Part shown: piece after piece, positions 9,716-17,598 of the stretch | Numbering within the stretch: the first letter of the stretch is position 1 | Layout: each line of letters starts with the position of its first letter | Assembly: GCA_900546085.1 (NCBI GenBank) | Contig: URBS01000032.1 | Coordinates: 1 to 17,611, forward strand | Length of the DNA: 17,611 bases | Reading direction: 5' to 3' | Origin: an uncultured Collinsella sp. | GTDB taxonomy: Bacteria; Actinomycetota; Coriobacteriia; Coriobacteriales; Coriobacteriaceae | Translations under genes and position numbers: made by a program | Notes under the pieces: model-generated | Told to the model about the DNA's origin: nothing | What the model saw: only the letters and a program-made list of their open reading frames with translations | The model's database searches: none

Positions 9716-11122
9716 TCAGTCGATATACATGTCCTCTAGTGTGACGATTTGCCAATCTTCGCGTGCGGCGAGCTTCTTTTTTGTCGCGGCGCTCACGTCA
9801 TGCTTGCAAAACAACATGAAATGAGAGGCTGTGAACCCTTTTACCAAGCCTCGCTTGCTTTCGAGGTCGTCAATCTCTGCCGACTCGTCAAACGATTCCC
9901 TGTATTTGCACTCCCCGATCACCAGGCGCTTTGACACCCGATCGGCAGCTAAAACATCGATATCATCCTGAGCCCGTTTGTCGGGATTCGTTCCCCACCA
10001 CGACGACACCGCCGTTGCCGGAATTGGCAACTTGCCCTGTTTCGCCTGCTCAACCAGCCACTCGGCACACAACGCCTCAAACCGATGACCCAGATATTCA
10101 TTCAGCTGCTCTTCCGGAATCGCGTTGACAACCGCCCGTCCCAAACCGGCCTCGATATCGGACGAATACGGCATGACAAACCGAAACCAAAACGCATAAC
10201 ACGGCTCGGAAAGACGGTAGATTCCGCGCTTGCTGGTTTCGATACTCTCGCCAAACGGAACGGCCTTTTCGATAATTCCCACCGATTCCAGCGCCTTGAG
10301 ATAGCGGGGCAACGTTGTCTGGGCAACGCCCACGCGATCTGCAATCTGCTTTGCGCGGTTTGCACCGGCAGCCACAGCCCGCAAAATCGAGTTATACATT
10401 GACGGCTCCCGAAACTCCTGACGAATCAGACCCTCGGGCTCGCCATAGAGAAACCCCATGGGATCGAAGTAGAGCCGGGCCAGATTTTCTTTGAGCCCCA
10501 TGCTCGAATCCAGCTGTTGCAGATAGTACGGGACACCGCCAAAGCAGCCGTAGAATTTAAAGGCATCTTGAGCGCTCAGGCCCGGAAGCATCTTGGCTGC
10601 ATCCCTAAATCCAAGGTCGCGCACCTTGATTTGAGCCGTGCGCCGGCCATACAGGGGGCTTTTGCGTCCCAGCACATTGCTTTCCATAAAACCCTGATTG
10701 CTGCCACAAAGAATTAGAAAGGCGTTCGCTTCCCTGAAGGCCCGGTCGATAGCGACCTGAAAAATCGAGGGCAGCGCCTCGTTGCGCATCGCCGCATAGG
10801 GAAACTCGTCAAACACAAAGACAAACCGCTCGGTGCGTGCTCGGTCAGCGATGAAGGACAGCGCGTCAGTCCAGGATGAGAACCCGCCAATCGACGTGGG
10901 GAGATTAAAAAAGCTGGCGATAGCGCGATTAAAATCCGCAAGGTTGTCGGCGTCGCTTTGCTCGAGAGCGGTAAACGAGAGCGTCCTTTTACCGCGGCAG
11001 AACTCGTTAATCAGCGTTGTCTTTCCCACGCGTCGACGACCGTACACGACAGCCATCTGAAATGAACGCTGCTCATAAAGGGATTCAAGTTTTGCAAGCT
11101 CTGCTTCGCGTCCGACAAACAT
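9716..11122 (-). CDS. AAA ATPase with C-terminal DUF234 nuclease-like domain
   Basis: A 468-residue protein of the prokaryotic 'archaeal ATPase' family with a DUF234 C-terminus. Visible: Walker A GRRRVGKTT (28-36); Walker B FVFVFDEF (100-107); a sensor-like LCGSNQ (138-143); a winged-helix region (about 245-300) with AKQIADRVGVAQTTLPRYLKAL; and a C-terminal PD-(D/E)xK-like pattern, DDIDV (386-390) and GECKYR (403-408), with an upstream acidic residue in the HRFEALCAEW helix. The length is full for the family. GGGAG lies 6 bases before the ATG. Its leader is AT-rich and strongly palindromic, unlike the surroundings. These ATPases are scattered among bacteria and archaea and move readily; their cellular role is unproven. 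Here it separates dnaX from ybaB-recR, which suggests insertion. Confidence 0.9.
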   Translation of the reverse strand: MFVGREAELAKLESLYEQRSFQMAVVYGRRRVGKTTLINEFCRGKRTLSFTALEQSDADNLADFNRAIASFFNLPTSIGGFSSWTDALSFIADRARTERFVFVFDEFPYAAMRNEALPSIFQVAIDRAFREANAFLILCGSNQGFMESNVLGRKSPLYGRRTAQIKVRDLGFRDAAKMLPGLSAQDAFKFYGCFGGVPYYLQQLDSSMGLKENLARLYFDPMGFLYGEPEGLIRQEFREPSMYNSILRAVAAGANRAKQIADRVGVAQTTLPRYLKALESVGIIEKAVPFGESIETSKRGIYRLSEPCYAFWFRFVMPYSSDIEAGLGRAVVNAIPEEQLNEYLGHRFEALCAEWLVEQAKQGKLPIPATAVSSWWGTNPDKRAQDDIDVLAADRVSKRLVIGECKYRESFDESAEIDDLESKRGLVKGFTASHFMLFCKHDVSAATKKKLAAREDWQIVTLEDMYID

Positions 11123-11135
11123 TATGCACTCCCGA

Positions 11136-11170
11136 ATTATGCAATGTTGAATAATTCACATTTGCATAAT
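11136..11170. promoter_or_regulatory. AT-rich near-palindrome upstream of the DUF234 ATPase
   Basis: ATTATGCAATGT (11136-11147) and ACATTTGCATAAT (11158-11170) are inverted repeats differing by one extra base. The spacer TGAATAATTC is itself part of a palindrome centred between them. The motif ATTATGCA occurs once more at 11121-11128 across the start codon. This is the likely promoter and operator region of the ATPase gene, possibly for autoregulation through its winged helix. Confidence 0.5.
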
Positions 11171-11281
11171 ATCTTAAGCTAAATCTAGTAGAGCCGGGAC
11201 CAGACATTTTTTGTGCACGTCTAAACGGCTACATGGCAAAATGCCGAATTACTGCTCGAGGCGGCGCGCATGGGGGCGGGG

Positions 11282-11287
11282 TATAAT
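11282..11287 (+). promoter_or_regulatory. Consensus -10 box TATAAT
   Basis: A perfect TATAAT hexamer in a G-rich context, 34 bases before the start codon of the next + strand gene. It would give a leader of about 25-30 bases carrying GGAGG. No recognisable -35 lies at 16-18 bases upstream, so an activator may be needed. Confidence 0.45.
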
Positions 11288-11321
11288 TTGATTGTCATAG
11301 ATAGCAATTTGGAGGTACCCC

Positions 11322-11807
11322 ATGAATGCCCCCGACGCGCTCCAAAACATCCGCTCAAAACACCCCGTTGCATATGTGGTTCTCTATCTCTTTGTCGGCT
11401 GGGCATTGCTGGTTGTCATCACCCATGCCATAGCTTTTGGAGCAGAACTGCTGATAGCCAGCTCGGACCAGCCCGTCGTCAAATGGGAAGCGACCGATGA
11501 GTGCACCGACGGAACCCGAACCATTTACTACAACAGCCCGTCCCTCTACCAAGAGTTCAAGGTCAAGATAAAGGACTCCAAGATTGTCGATGCCGAACTG
11601 GGCTCTTTATTTACAATCGGAGCAACCGTCAACGCCGAGCAAGTCGAGTACACGGACAGCCATGCGACGTATCGTATCGACCTCAGCATCCTAGGCCGAC
11701 CGTCACGCGCCTGTCTGCTCGAATGCGAGATACGCGGCACCACGCTACACATGTCCGAAATGCAGATGCGCCCGGACAAGGAATCCTTGAAGGGCCAGAG
11801 GCCCTAA
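11322..11807 (+). CDS. Small membrane-anchored protein of unknown function
   Basis: A 161-residue protein that I do not recognise. A short polar N-terminus is followed by one strongly hydrophobic segment (about 17-47, AYVVLYLFVGWALLVVITHA and on), then a soluble domain rich in beta-type sequence (about 50-145). It contains Cys61 in ECTDG and Cys131 and Cys135 near LLECEIRG. No lipobox is seen. The layout is that of a single-pass protein with its C-terminal domain outside the membrane. The start is well supported by GGAGG 6 bases upstream and a TATAAT box before it. It is transcribed opposite to its neighbours, divergent from the DUF234 ATPase and convergent with the 86-aa gene, so it is its own unit in the accessory block between dnaX and ybaB. 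Confidence 0.75.
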   Translation: MNAPDALQNIRSKHPVAYVVLYLFVGWALLVVITHAIAFGAELLIASSDQPVVKWEATDECTDGTRTIYYNSPSLYQEFKVKIKDSKIVDAELGSLFTIGATVNAEQVEYTDSHATYRIDLSILGRPSRACLLECEIRGTTLHMSEMQMRPDKESLKGQRP

Positions 11808-11870
11808 GTCCAGCGAGCTCCGTTCTCCCCCATCCAGAAGAAGATGATGTACGGTCCAAGTCGAAACAGA

Positions 11871-12131
11871 CTAGGCATAGACCCGTCCGCCTTCGTAAGC
11901 AAAACGCAAGATAAGCGGGGCGTTGTTACGCACAAAATCATCGAGCTCTTTGAGGTCCGCCTCGCTAAAGCCCTCGTGCGACGCCCAATTGAATGCCGGC
12001 AAGATACACTCCGCCGCGTCAAAACCCCAATCGCGCGGGCGCTCCACAACGACCTTCACCGTGTTGTCCTCACGGACTTCGGAATACGAAACTTGCGTAT
12101 CGTCCTCGAGGCGGACATATTCCCACATCAT
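11871..12131 (-). CDS. Hypothetical acidic protein, 86 aa
   Basis: A small soluble protein beginning MMWEYVRLEDDTQVSYSEV, rich in Glu and Asp, with no membrane segment and no motif I recognise. Support for coding is the GGAG 7 bases before the first ATG, plausible composition (alternating beta-type N-terminus, then a helix EADLKELDDFVRN at 57-69) and its position. It starts 54 bases after the dnaX stop on the same strand with no terminator between them, so it is probably co-transcribed with dnaX. An ATG one codon later is an alternative start. It could be a small regulator or half of a two-gene unit, but no partner is visible. Confidence 0.65.
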   Translation of the reverse strand: MMWEYVRLEDDTQVSYSEVREDNTVKVVVERPRDWGFDAAECILPAFNWASHEGFSEADLKELDDFVRNNAPLILRFAYEGGRVYA

Positions 12132-12185
12132 AAGCTCGCTCCGTTCAAAGAAGTCTCTTCCTGAGCAGTATACCCGCCCGTACAG

Positions 12186-14669
12186 CTACTCCACCGGTTT
12201 GAAGATGGTGGACTGGCCGAAGACGCTACGGATGAGGGCTTTGGCTTCGTCCTCGGTCTGCGGGATGCTTGGGGCTGCGCCTTGATGGCCGAAGGGGCTG
12301 CCCGCGCCGGGGTTGGACTCCCAGGGAGCCGCAGGAGCGTCCTCCTCTTTGGGGGCAGTTGCAGCGGGCTTGGGCGCGGACGCCGCACCCGGCACGTCGA
12401 ACGGGGGCAGATCGTCCCCGCCGGCATCGGCAGCAAAACCGCCGACCATGACATCGTCGTAGGGAACCTGCTCGGATTCCCACGGCGCAGACGGCGCGGC
12501 GGGCTGAGCCTTGGGAGCGGACGCGCGCTCGGGCGCTCGGGGTGCGGGCTCGGTCGGGAGCTTGCCCGTGGCAGGAGCGCCGGCGGGGTTGTCGGAGCGC
12601 AGCCAGGGGGCCTTAGCCAGGTCGGATGACTTGGGCGCAGGCGCGGCGGCGGGCTTAGGCCCGGGGACCGGAGCAGCCGGTTTGGGCGCAACGGGTTCAG
12701 GCGCCGACGGGGTCGGTGCCATCACCGGCGTCGCTTGCTGCTGTGGAGCGCTGGCGCTCGAGGATACAGGGGCCGCCGAGGACACGGGTTGCGGGTCCGC
12801 AGATACCGCAGCCCGTGCAGATGGAGAATGCTCCTCATGTTGAGGAGCCGGCGTGCCACCCCCATCCAGGACATAGTCGACGGTACGACGACCGAAGACC
12901 GCACTGACTGTCGGCAGGACCACCGACTGCGTGTCGGCGCGTCCGAGCATCTTGATGGCAAAGGTCGAGCCCGCGGGGAACGAGACCGTGAGCTTGGAGC
13001 CGTCGTCGGCCGTGGCGCGAGCGTTGAGCAAAAGCCCTGCGTAGGAAGCCTGACGCGCCTTGACACGCTCGACAACCTCGGCCCATTTGCGCTGCAGCTC
13101 TCCGGCATCATCGACCGCGGGCGTCTCGGCAGTACCGGCGGCGGCAACCTGGGCGGCGGTGTTGGGCTGGGGCTTAGGTGCCGGAGCGGTGGCAGGCGCG
13201 GGGGCCGCAACGGGCTGAGGCGTCGGAGCCGGCGCAGACTGAGGTGCAGACGCTGCAGGCTTGGAAGCCGACACGGACGCAGAACGGGGCGCAGGCTGAG
13301 CCGCCGGAGCGGCAGCACCACGGTCCCAAGGCATACCACCCTGGCGCGCGGACGTATCAGCGGGGGCAGCGGATGCCGCCGGAGCGGCAGCTCGGGCACC
13401 CGAGATAAGCGTCGGCTGCTGGGCGGCAGCGGGTACGGATGCTGCAGGCGCGGCGGCCTGAGCAGCAGCCACGCTCGCCGGCACCGCGGCATTGGCAACC
13501 ATGGCCTCCAGGCGTGCCACGCGCTCGGCCAATGCCTCAATCGTTATATCAGCCTCGGGACGTGCCAGACGCGTGCAGGCAATCTCGAGCACCAGGCGCA
13601 CGTCGCTCGCGCCCCTCATCTCCAGTGCGGCATCGTCGAGCACTGTCAGCACACGGGCCAGGCGGTCGGCAGGATGCTCGCCAAAGGCAGCGGCCTCGGC
13701 AGCAAGCGCCTCGGCCTGCTCGGAGCCGCCCTCAAACAGCTCGGCGCGGGCACCGGCAACGCAGGCAACGTACACGTCACGCACATGCGCCACCAGGTCG
13801 CGCGTCAGCTCCAGCAGGTCGTTTCCTTCCTCGACCTGTGCACGAATCAGTCCATAGAGCTCGGCAACATCGCGATCGGCAATGGCGCGGGAAAATTCAC
13901 CCAGAATCTGGTCCGAAACCTCGCCTAAAAGCGAGCGGGCGTCGTCCGCATGCACAGAACCGTTACCAAAGACGCTCAGCTGCTCCAGCGTGGACAATGC
14001 GTCGCGCATGCCACCCTTGGCATGGCGCGCCACGATAGCCAGCGCCTCGTCGTCGTAATCGAAGCCCTCCTGCTCGCACACGTATGCCAGGCGATGCTCA
14101 ATATCCTCGTTGCCGATGCGATGGAAATCGAAACGCTGGCAGCGCGAGAGGATGGTCTCCAGAATCTTTTGCGGGTCGGTGGTGCACAGCACAAAGATCA
14201 CGTGTGCCGGCGGCTCCTCGAGCGTCTTGAGCAGCGCGTTGAACGCCGCCGTCGTGAGCATGTGGACCTCGTCGATGATATAGATCTTGTACTTGCCGCG
14301 CACCGGGGCAAAGTTGACGGAGTTGATGATCTCCTCGCGCACGTTGTCCACGCCGGTACGGCTTGCGGCATCGAGCTCGTAGACGTCTGGGTGGTTGCCC
14401 TCGGCGATGAGCTCGCATTCCTCACAGGTGCCGTCGGGCATGCAGCCGCTCGCACCCTCGGCGCGCGCCGCCTCGGCATTGCGGCAGAGCAGCGCCTTGG
14501 CAAGAATACGCGCCATGGTGGTCTTGCCCGTGCCGCGCGGACCGCAAAACAGGTACGCGTGGGACAGGCGCCCCTCGGTGATGGCGTGCTCGAGCGTCGA
14601 GACGATATGTTGCTGGCCCACCACGGAGTCGAAGGTGAGCGGGCGATACTTTCGATACAACGATTCCAT
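12186..14669 (-). CDS. dnaX: DNA polymerase III subunit gamma/tau
   Basis: DnaX is the clamp-loader ATPase that joins the replicative polymerases at the fork. The 827 residues start at ATG 14669, with GGGGGAG 5 bases upstream and the typical N-terminus MESLYRKYRPLTFDSVVGQQ; the frame's 158-codon upstream extension lacks any similarity. Visible: Walker A GPRGTGKTT (43-51); zinc module cysteines 62, 76, 82, 85; Walker B YIIDEVHML (130-138); sensor 1 LCTTDP (161-166); SRC motif (175-177); and the clamp-loader lid and collar to about 390. A Pro/Ala-rich linker (about 393-520) leads to a tau-like globular region (about 522-603). A second long disordered linker (about 604-800) ends in a conserved-looking tail, TEDEAKALIRSVFGQS. 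No A-rich frameshift site was noticed. Confidence 0.97.
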   Translation of the reverse strand: MESLYRKYRPLTFDSVVGQQHIVSTLEHAITEGRLSHAYLFCGPRGTGKTTMARILAKALLCRNAEAARAEGASGCMPDGTCEECELIAEGNHPDVYELDAASRTGVDNVREEIINSVNFAPVRGKYKIYIIDEVHMLTTAAFNALLKTLEEPPAHVIFVLCTTDPQKILETILSRCQRFDFHRIGNEDIEHRLAYVCEQEGFDYDDEALAIVARHAKGGMRDALSTLEQLSVFGNGSVHADDARSLLGEVSDQILGEFSRAIADRDVAELYGLIRAQVEEGNDLLELTRDLVAHVRDVYVACVAGARAELFEGGSEQAEALAAEAAAFGEHPADRLARVLTVLDDAALEMRGASDVRLVLEIACTRLARPEADITIEALAERVARLEAMVANAAVPASVAAAQAAAPAASVPAAAQQPTLISGARAAAPAASAAPADTSARQGGMPWDRGAAAPAAQPAPRSASVSASKPAASAPQSAPAPTPQPVAAPAPATAPAPKPQPNTAAQVAAAGTAETPAVDDAGELQRKWAEVVERVKARQASYAGLLLNARATADDGSKLTVSFPAGSTFAIKMLGRADTQSVVLPTVSAVFGRRTVDYVLDGGGTPAPQHEEHSPSARAAVSADPQPVSSAAPVSSSASAPQQQATPVMAPTPSAPEPVAPKPAAPVPGPKPAAAPAPKSSDLAKAPWLRSDNPAGAPATGKLPTEPAPRAPERASAPKAQPAAPSAPWESEQVPYDDVMVGGFAADAGGDDLPPFDVPGAASAPKPAATAPKEEDAPAAPWESNPGAGSPFGHQGAAPSIPQTEDEAKALIRSVFGQSTIFKPVE

Positions 14670-14784
14670 GGGTGCTCCCCCGGGTATACTGAGTCTTGTT
14701 GCCGCGACGGCCATGCGGTCGCACGGCATACTGCATTCATAATAACCCGTACGGCGAGCCCGCCGCGATAGGAGTCCAAAGAGC

Positions 14785-15501
14785 ATGGCAGACGCAGAGA
14801 GCAACCTCGTTCCCTCCGAAGCAGCCGACCAGGTCGAGGTCGCGCTCGAGGAGCAGGCAGCGGCCGATGACGGCATCCTGTACCTCAACGAGTACCAGTA
14901 CGAAAACGACCTCGTCACCGATTTCGCCCGCCTGGTCGCCTCGCCCAGGCGTCGCGGCTCGCTGTATGTCGCCGCGGCAATTGCCGCGCTCATCGGCATC
15001 GGCATGCTGGTGGCCGGCGGCAACTGGATCAAGTTCGGCGTTGTCCTCATCGTGTTCGGTGCCTTTTTGGCCTGGTGGAGCAAAAACCTGCACCACACGC
15101 TCGCCCGCGACTTTATCGAAGCCGTCGAGGCCGACGAGTCCATGGGTGGCCGCTATCGCCGCGTCGCCGCCAACGAGGACGGCCTGATGGTCTGGGGCAA
15201 GAGCGGCAAGTCGCAGTTCTTCCCGTTTGAGAAGCTCGACCACGTACTCGACGGCGAGCGCATCTTTGTGGCCATGTTCGCCGACCAGGGCGTGACGATC
15301 CCTAAGGACACCTTTGTCCGCGGCGATGCCGAGCAGTTCGGTCCCTTCCTTAAGACGCGCATCAACAAAAAACTCCGCATCGAGACCAAACGCAAGAAGA
15401 TGAAGGCAGAAAAGGCCGCTGCCGAAGCAAAACAGGGCGACAAGCCCCAGGAGACCAAGGGCAAGCAGCGCAAGCAGAAGAAGAGCAAGAAGAAGCGGTA
15501 G
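14785..15501 (+). CDS. YcxB-like two-helix membrane protein
   Basis: A 238-residue membrane protein whose C-terminal half resembles the YcxB-like family of uncharacterised bacterial proteins. Residues 1-55 are acidic. Two adjacent hydrophobic helices lie at about 59-78 and 81-98. A beta-rich domain (about 125-190) follows, with GLMVWGKSGKSQFFPFEKLD and VTIPKDTFVRGD, the IPKDxF element being typical of the family. The tail (195-238) is extremely lysine-rich (KSKKKR at the end) and could touch nucleic acid, membrane or ribosomes. GGAG lies 10 bases before the ATG, a rather long spacing. The gene is divergent from dnaX and shares a 115-base promoter region with it. Function is unknown. Confidence 0.8.
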   Translation: MADAESNLVPSEAADQVEVALEEQAAADDGILYLNEYQYENDLVTDFARLVASPRRRGSLYVAAAIAALIGIGMLVAGGNWIKFGVVLIVFGAFLAWWSKNLHHTLARDFIEAVEADESMGGRYRRVAANEDGLMVWGKSGKSQFFPFEKLDHVLDGERIFVAMFADQGVTIPKDTFVRGDAEQFGPFLKTRINKKLRIETKRKKMKAEKAAAEAKQGDKPQETKGKQRKQKKSKKKR

Positions 15502-15530
15502 GCCGGCCGACACCGAAGGCGCCTCGTCCC

Positions 15531-15568
15531 GCGCCCGATTCCGGGCCGGGGCGCCTGGAATCGGGCGC
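15531..15568. terminator. 12-bp inverted repeat between convergent genes
   Basis: GCGCCCGATTCC (15531-15542) and GGAATCGGGCGC (15557-15568) are perfect inverted repeats around a 14-base GC-rich loop. An overlapping AGGCGCC/GGCGCCT pair offers an alternative fold. It sits between the YcxB-like gene and the convergent ABC operon. No T tract follows on either strand, so it is a bidirectional stem-loop of probable terminating role rather than a textbook terminator. Confidence 0.55.
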
Positions 15569-15606
15569 GCGTACCGCCAATGGACCCGTTTTGCCTTGCT
15601 CTCGAG

Positions 15607-16266
15607 CTATTTCACTTCAAACCTTAAGAGCCTCCGCTCCGGCAGATCGGTCATCTTCATCGTGTAAGTCCCGGGAAATGCTTTCTCAAAACGGACGGTC
15701 TCGTAACCTTCGAAATAGTCGTTGGTGTTCTGCATCATAAATGGGACGAGCAACTCGTTTTCTGCCCCAACCTCCACGGCAAACGCAGCAGAGCCGCCAA
15801 GGACCGGCATGGCTTGCGTTATCAGATCGGTATTGACTACAAAATCATAGTTTGGCGCAGACTCCGGAACCAGATGCCAAACATACGCTTTGATTCCACC
15901 GTCGATATTATCCCTATTTCTGACACGCATCTTTACGGCGATAACGCACGTGATGTCGGCATCCTTCAGTCTCGTTTTCGTATCCACGGTGCCATATTTT
16001 GAATAATCGTCATGTGCTCGTTTGAGATACTCGCGCGGCGTGAGCAACTCTGCCCCGTCTATGCAAAACGAATACCCATCAGTCACCACATCCTTCGACC
16101 CCAGAAACGCTCCATCCATCGAGAGCCATTCGCCCTCCGCGTAATATTTCTCAGGAATGACCGTCCGGTTCCCGTTAACGACGCTCACCCTCATGCCCGC
16201 AAGGCCGGTAGCAGCACAGCAAAAAAGCGCGAGCGCCGATCTTCTCGTCCACAGGGTCTTCTTCAT
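15607..16266 (-). CDS. Exported protein of ABC operon, DUF5028-like
   Basis: A 219-residue protein with a basic N-terminus and hydrophobic segment (MKKTLWTRRSALALF, then CCAATGLAG), a likely signal peptide or anchor. The Cys-Cys pair is not followed by a clear lipobox. The mature part, with VIPEKYYAEGEWLSMDGAFL (36-55) and an ending LPERRLLRFEVK, resembles the DUF5028-type proteins I know beside ABC transporters; this is from memory of the pattern and not confirmed. It follows the ABC ATPase gene directly. The ATG at 16266 is preferred, though a GTG at 16275 overlaps the ATPase stop as GTGA and is possible; AAAGG is 2 bases from the GTG and 11 from the ATG. It may be the extracytoplasmic partner of the transporter. 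Confidence 0.75.
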   Translation of the reverse strand: MKKTLWTRRSALALFCCAATGLAGMRVSVVNGNRTVIPEKYYAEGEWLSMDGAFLGSKDVVTDGYSFCIDGAELLTPREYLKRAHDDYSKYGTVDTKTRLKDADITCVIAVKMRVRNRDNIDGGIKAYVWHLVPESAPNYDFVVNTDLITQAMPVLGGSAAFAVEVGAENELLVPFMMQNTNDYFEGYETVRFEKAFPGTYTMKMTDLPERRLLRFEVK

Positions 16267-16271
16267 CGCGC

Positions 16272-16916
16272 TCACGACCTTTCCCGAACTTTCACAACGG
16301 CACCGTCGCGCATGCAGTAAACCCGATCGGCCAGTTCCTCGAGCACCTCTCCGTCATGGCTGGACAGAAGGACCTCACGACCCGTTGATGCCGCCATCGC
16401 CACAACGCGCTTGAGCATTTCAACGCCCGCTTCGTCGAGGGCATTCGTTGGCTCATCGAGAACAAGCAGCTTCGGCTTCTCCATAATTGCCGCAGCTATC
16501 CCCAGACGCTGCTTCATCCCAAGCGAGTATGCTCGGAACTTCTTTTTTTCGTCTGCATCGAGCCCCACGAGCCGCAGGGCAGAGCGAATGTCCTCGGGGG
16601 TGGCAACGCCCTTGATCTGAGCGATGAGCTTCAGATTGTCGTAGCCAGACAGATATCCCAAAAAGGAAGGCGCCTCGATCAACATCCCCAGACTCGGCGG
16701 GAACGAGATGTCCGCCCCAAGCCTTTGGCCATCGATAGAGATTTCGCCTTCGGTAGGCTTGATCAACCCGCAAACCGCTCGCATGAGCATGGTCTTACCC
16801 GAACCGTTTATCCCCTGAAGCCCGACCACAGTCCCAGGGTCAACCTCGATGGACACGTTGCGCAGGACATCGTTTTTACCCATGCGCTTCGATACGCCCC
16901 TTACGATCACACTCAT
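16272..16916 (-). CDS. ABC transporter ATP-binding protein
   Basis: A 214-residue ATPase that powers the adjacent membrane protein. All nucleotide-binding elements are present: Walker A GINGSGKT (35-42), signature YSLGMKQR (130-137), Walker B LLVLDEP (150-156), and the H-loop histidine in LLSSHD (187). The signature and the APSFLGYLSG stretch fit the small ATPases of ABC-2-type exporters (the BcrA and lantibiotic-immunity kind). The ATG at 16916 is chosen over an ATG 21 codons upstream because it overlaps the permease stop as ATGA and has AGGGGG just upstream. The gene lies between permease and exported protein and was probably translated in series with both. The substrate cannot be told from sequence. 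Confidence 0.93.
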   Translation of the reverse strand: MSVIVRGVSKRMGKNDVLRNVSIEVDPGTVVGLQGINGSGKTMLMRAVCGLIKPTEGEISIDGQRLGADISFPPSLGMLIEAPSFLGYLSGYDNLKLIAQIKGVATPEDIRSALRLVGLDADEKKKFRAYSLGMKQRLGIAAAIMEKPKLLVLDEPTNALDEAGVEMLKRVVAMAASTGREVLLSSHDGEVLEELADRVYCMRDGAVVKVRERS

Positions 16917-17598
16917 ATCTTGTCCCCCTTTTCTATAAGGTCGGCCCTTCGAAACCACAGTCCACCCAACGATAGGCATAACGACATAAGCCCAATTGAT
17001 GACAAGACACTCGAGCCCGCCGCGATTCCCTCTTTGACAATTCCACCCCAGCGCAACAGCATCAAGGCGTTACCCAATAGCGCCCAATGTCGTGCATATG
17101 CCGAGCAGATCAGGTAGCTCATTAAAACCACAAACGAGACTGACGACCCAAGCACAAACCCAACCGCTGCCTGCGCAAACGCAAGCGCCTCAAAAGCAAA
17201 TAAGAGACCTATGAAAAACGGCAGCGCATCTGCCTCGGCAGCTTTGAGAAACCACGGCGCCAAATTAGCCAGTTGAAGCGACTCACCATGAATGACCGCG
17301 CTGAACGAGGAGCTCACCACCAAGCTCCAAATCACAACAGAGCAAACCACCACGAGCAGTGAAAATGCCGTTACTGCCGCCACCAAGATAAAACGCGAGA
17401 CCCACCAAAGGGTTCTTGCCCGGCATCGAACAAGCGCTTGCAAACCAAACCCGTGCAACGATTCGGTCGGATAGTCGAGTGTTGTATAGAGAATAAGCAG
17501 AATGAGAAATAGCCATCCTAGCGGAGGCACAAACATGACCCCGGGCCTAGGCTCAAACGGAGCAGATCCGGCAAACACGAGCGCAAGATTATCCGCAA
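16913..17598 (-). CDS. ABC-2-type permease, 5' end missing
   Basis: A very hydrophobic protein that pairs with the ATPase gene. The reading frame is open to the window's right edge, so the start is outside the window or lost; a GTG at 17578 is the longest in-window start but has no ribosome binding site. About five or six membrane segments are visible: PLGWLFLILLILYTTL, FILVAAVTAFSLLVVVCSVV, the long ALPFFIGLLFAFEALAFAQA to SYLICSA stretch (probably two), and SSIGLMSLCLSLGGLWF near the end. It ends in ATGA overlapping the ATPase start. Identification rests on hydrophobicity and operon context. The extreme right end (17599-17611) is adapter-like and must not be translated as part of the gene. 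Confidence 0.75.

Noticed and set aside
13000..13700. A programmed frameshift in dnaX giving a short gamma form
   Set aside because: No A-rich slippery heptamer with a following stem was noticed near the end of the clamp-loader domain.
12269..13928. Several long + and - frames within dnaX
   Set aside because: They come from the repetitive Pro/Ala codons of the DnaX linker and give Arg/Ser/Pro-rich strings.
14670..15143. A 158-codon N-terminal extension of the dnaX frame
   Set aside because: It overlaps the YcxB-like gene on the other strand, is low-complexity, and the dnaX ATG at 14669 has a ribosome binding site and the family's standard N-terminus.
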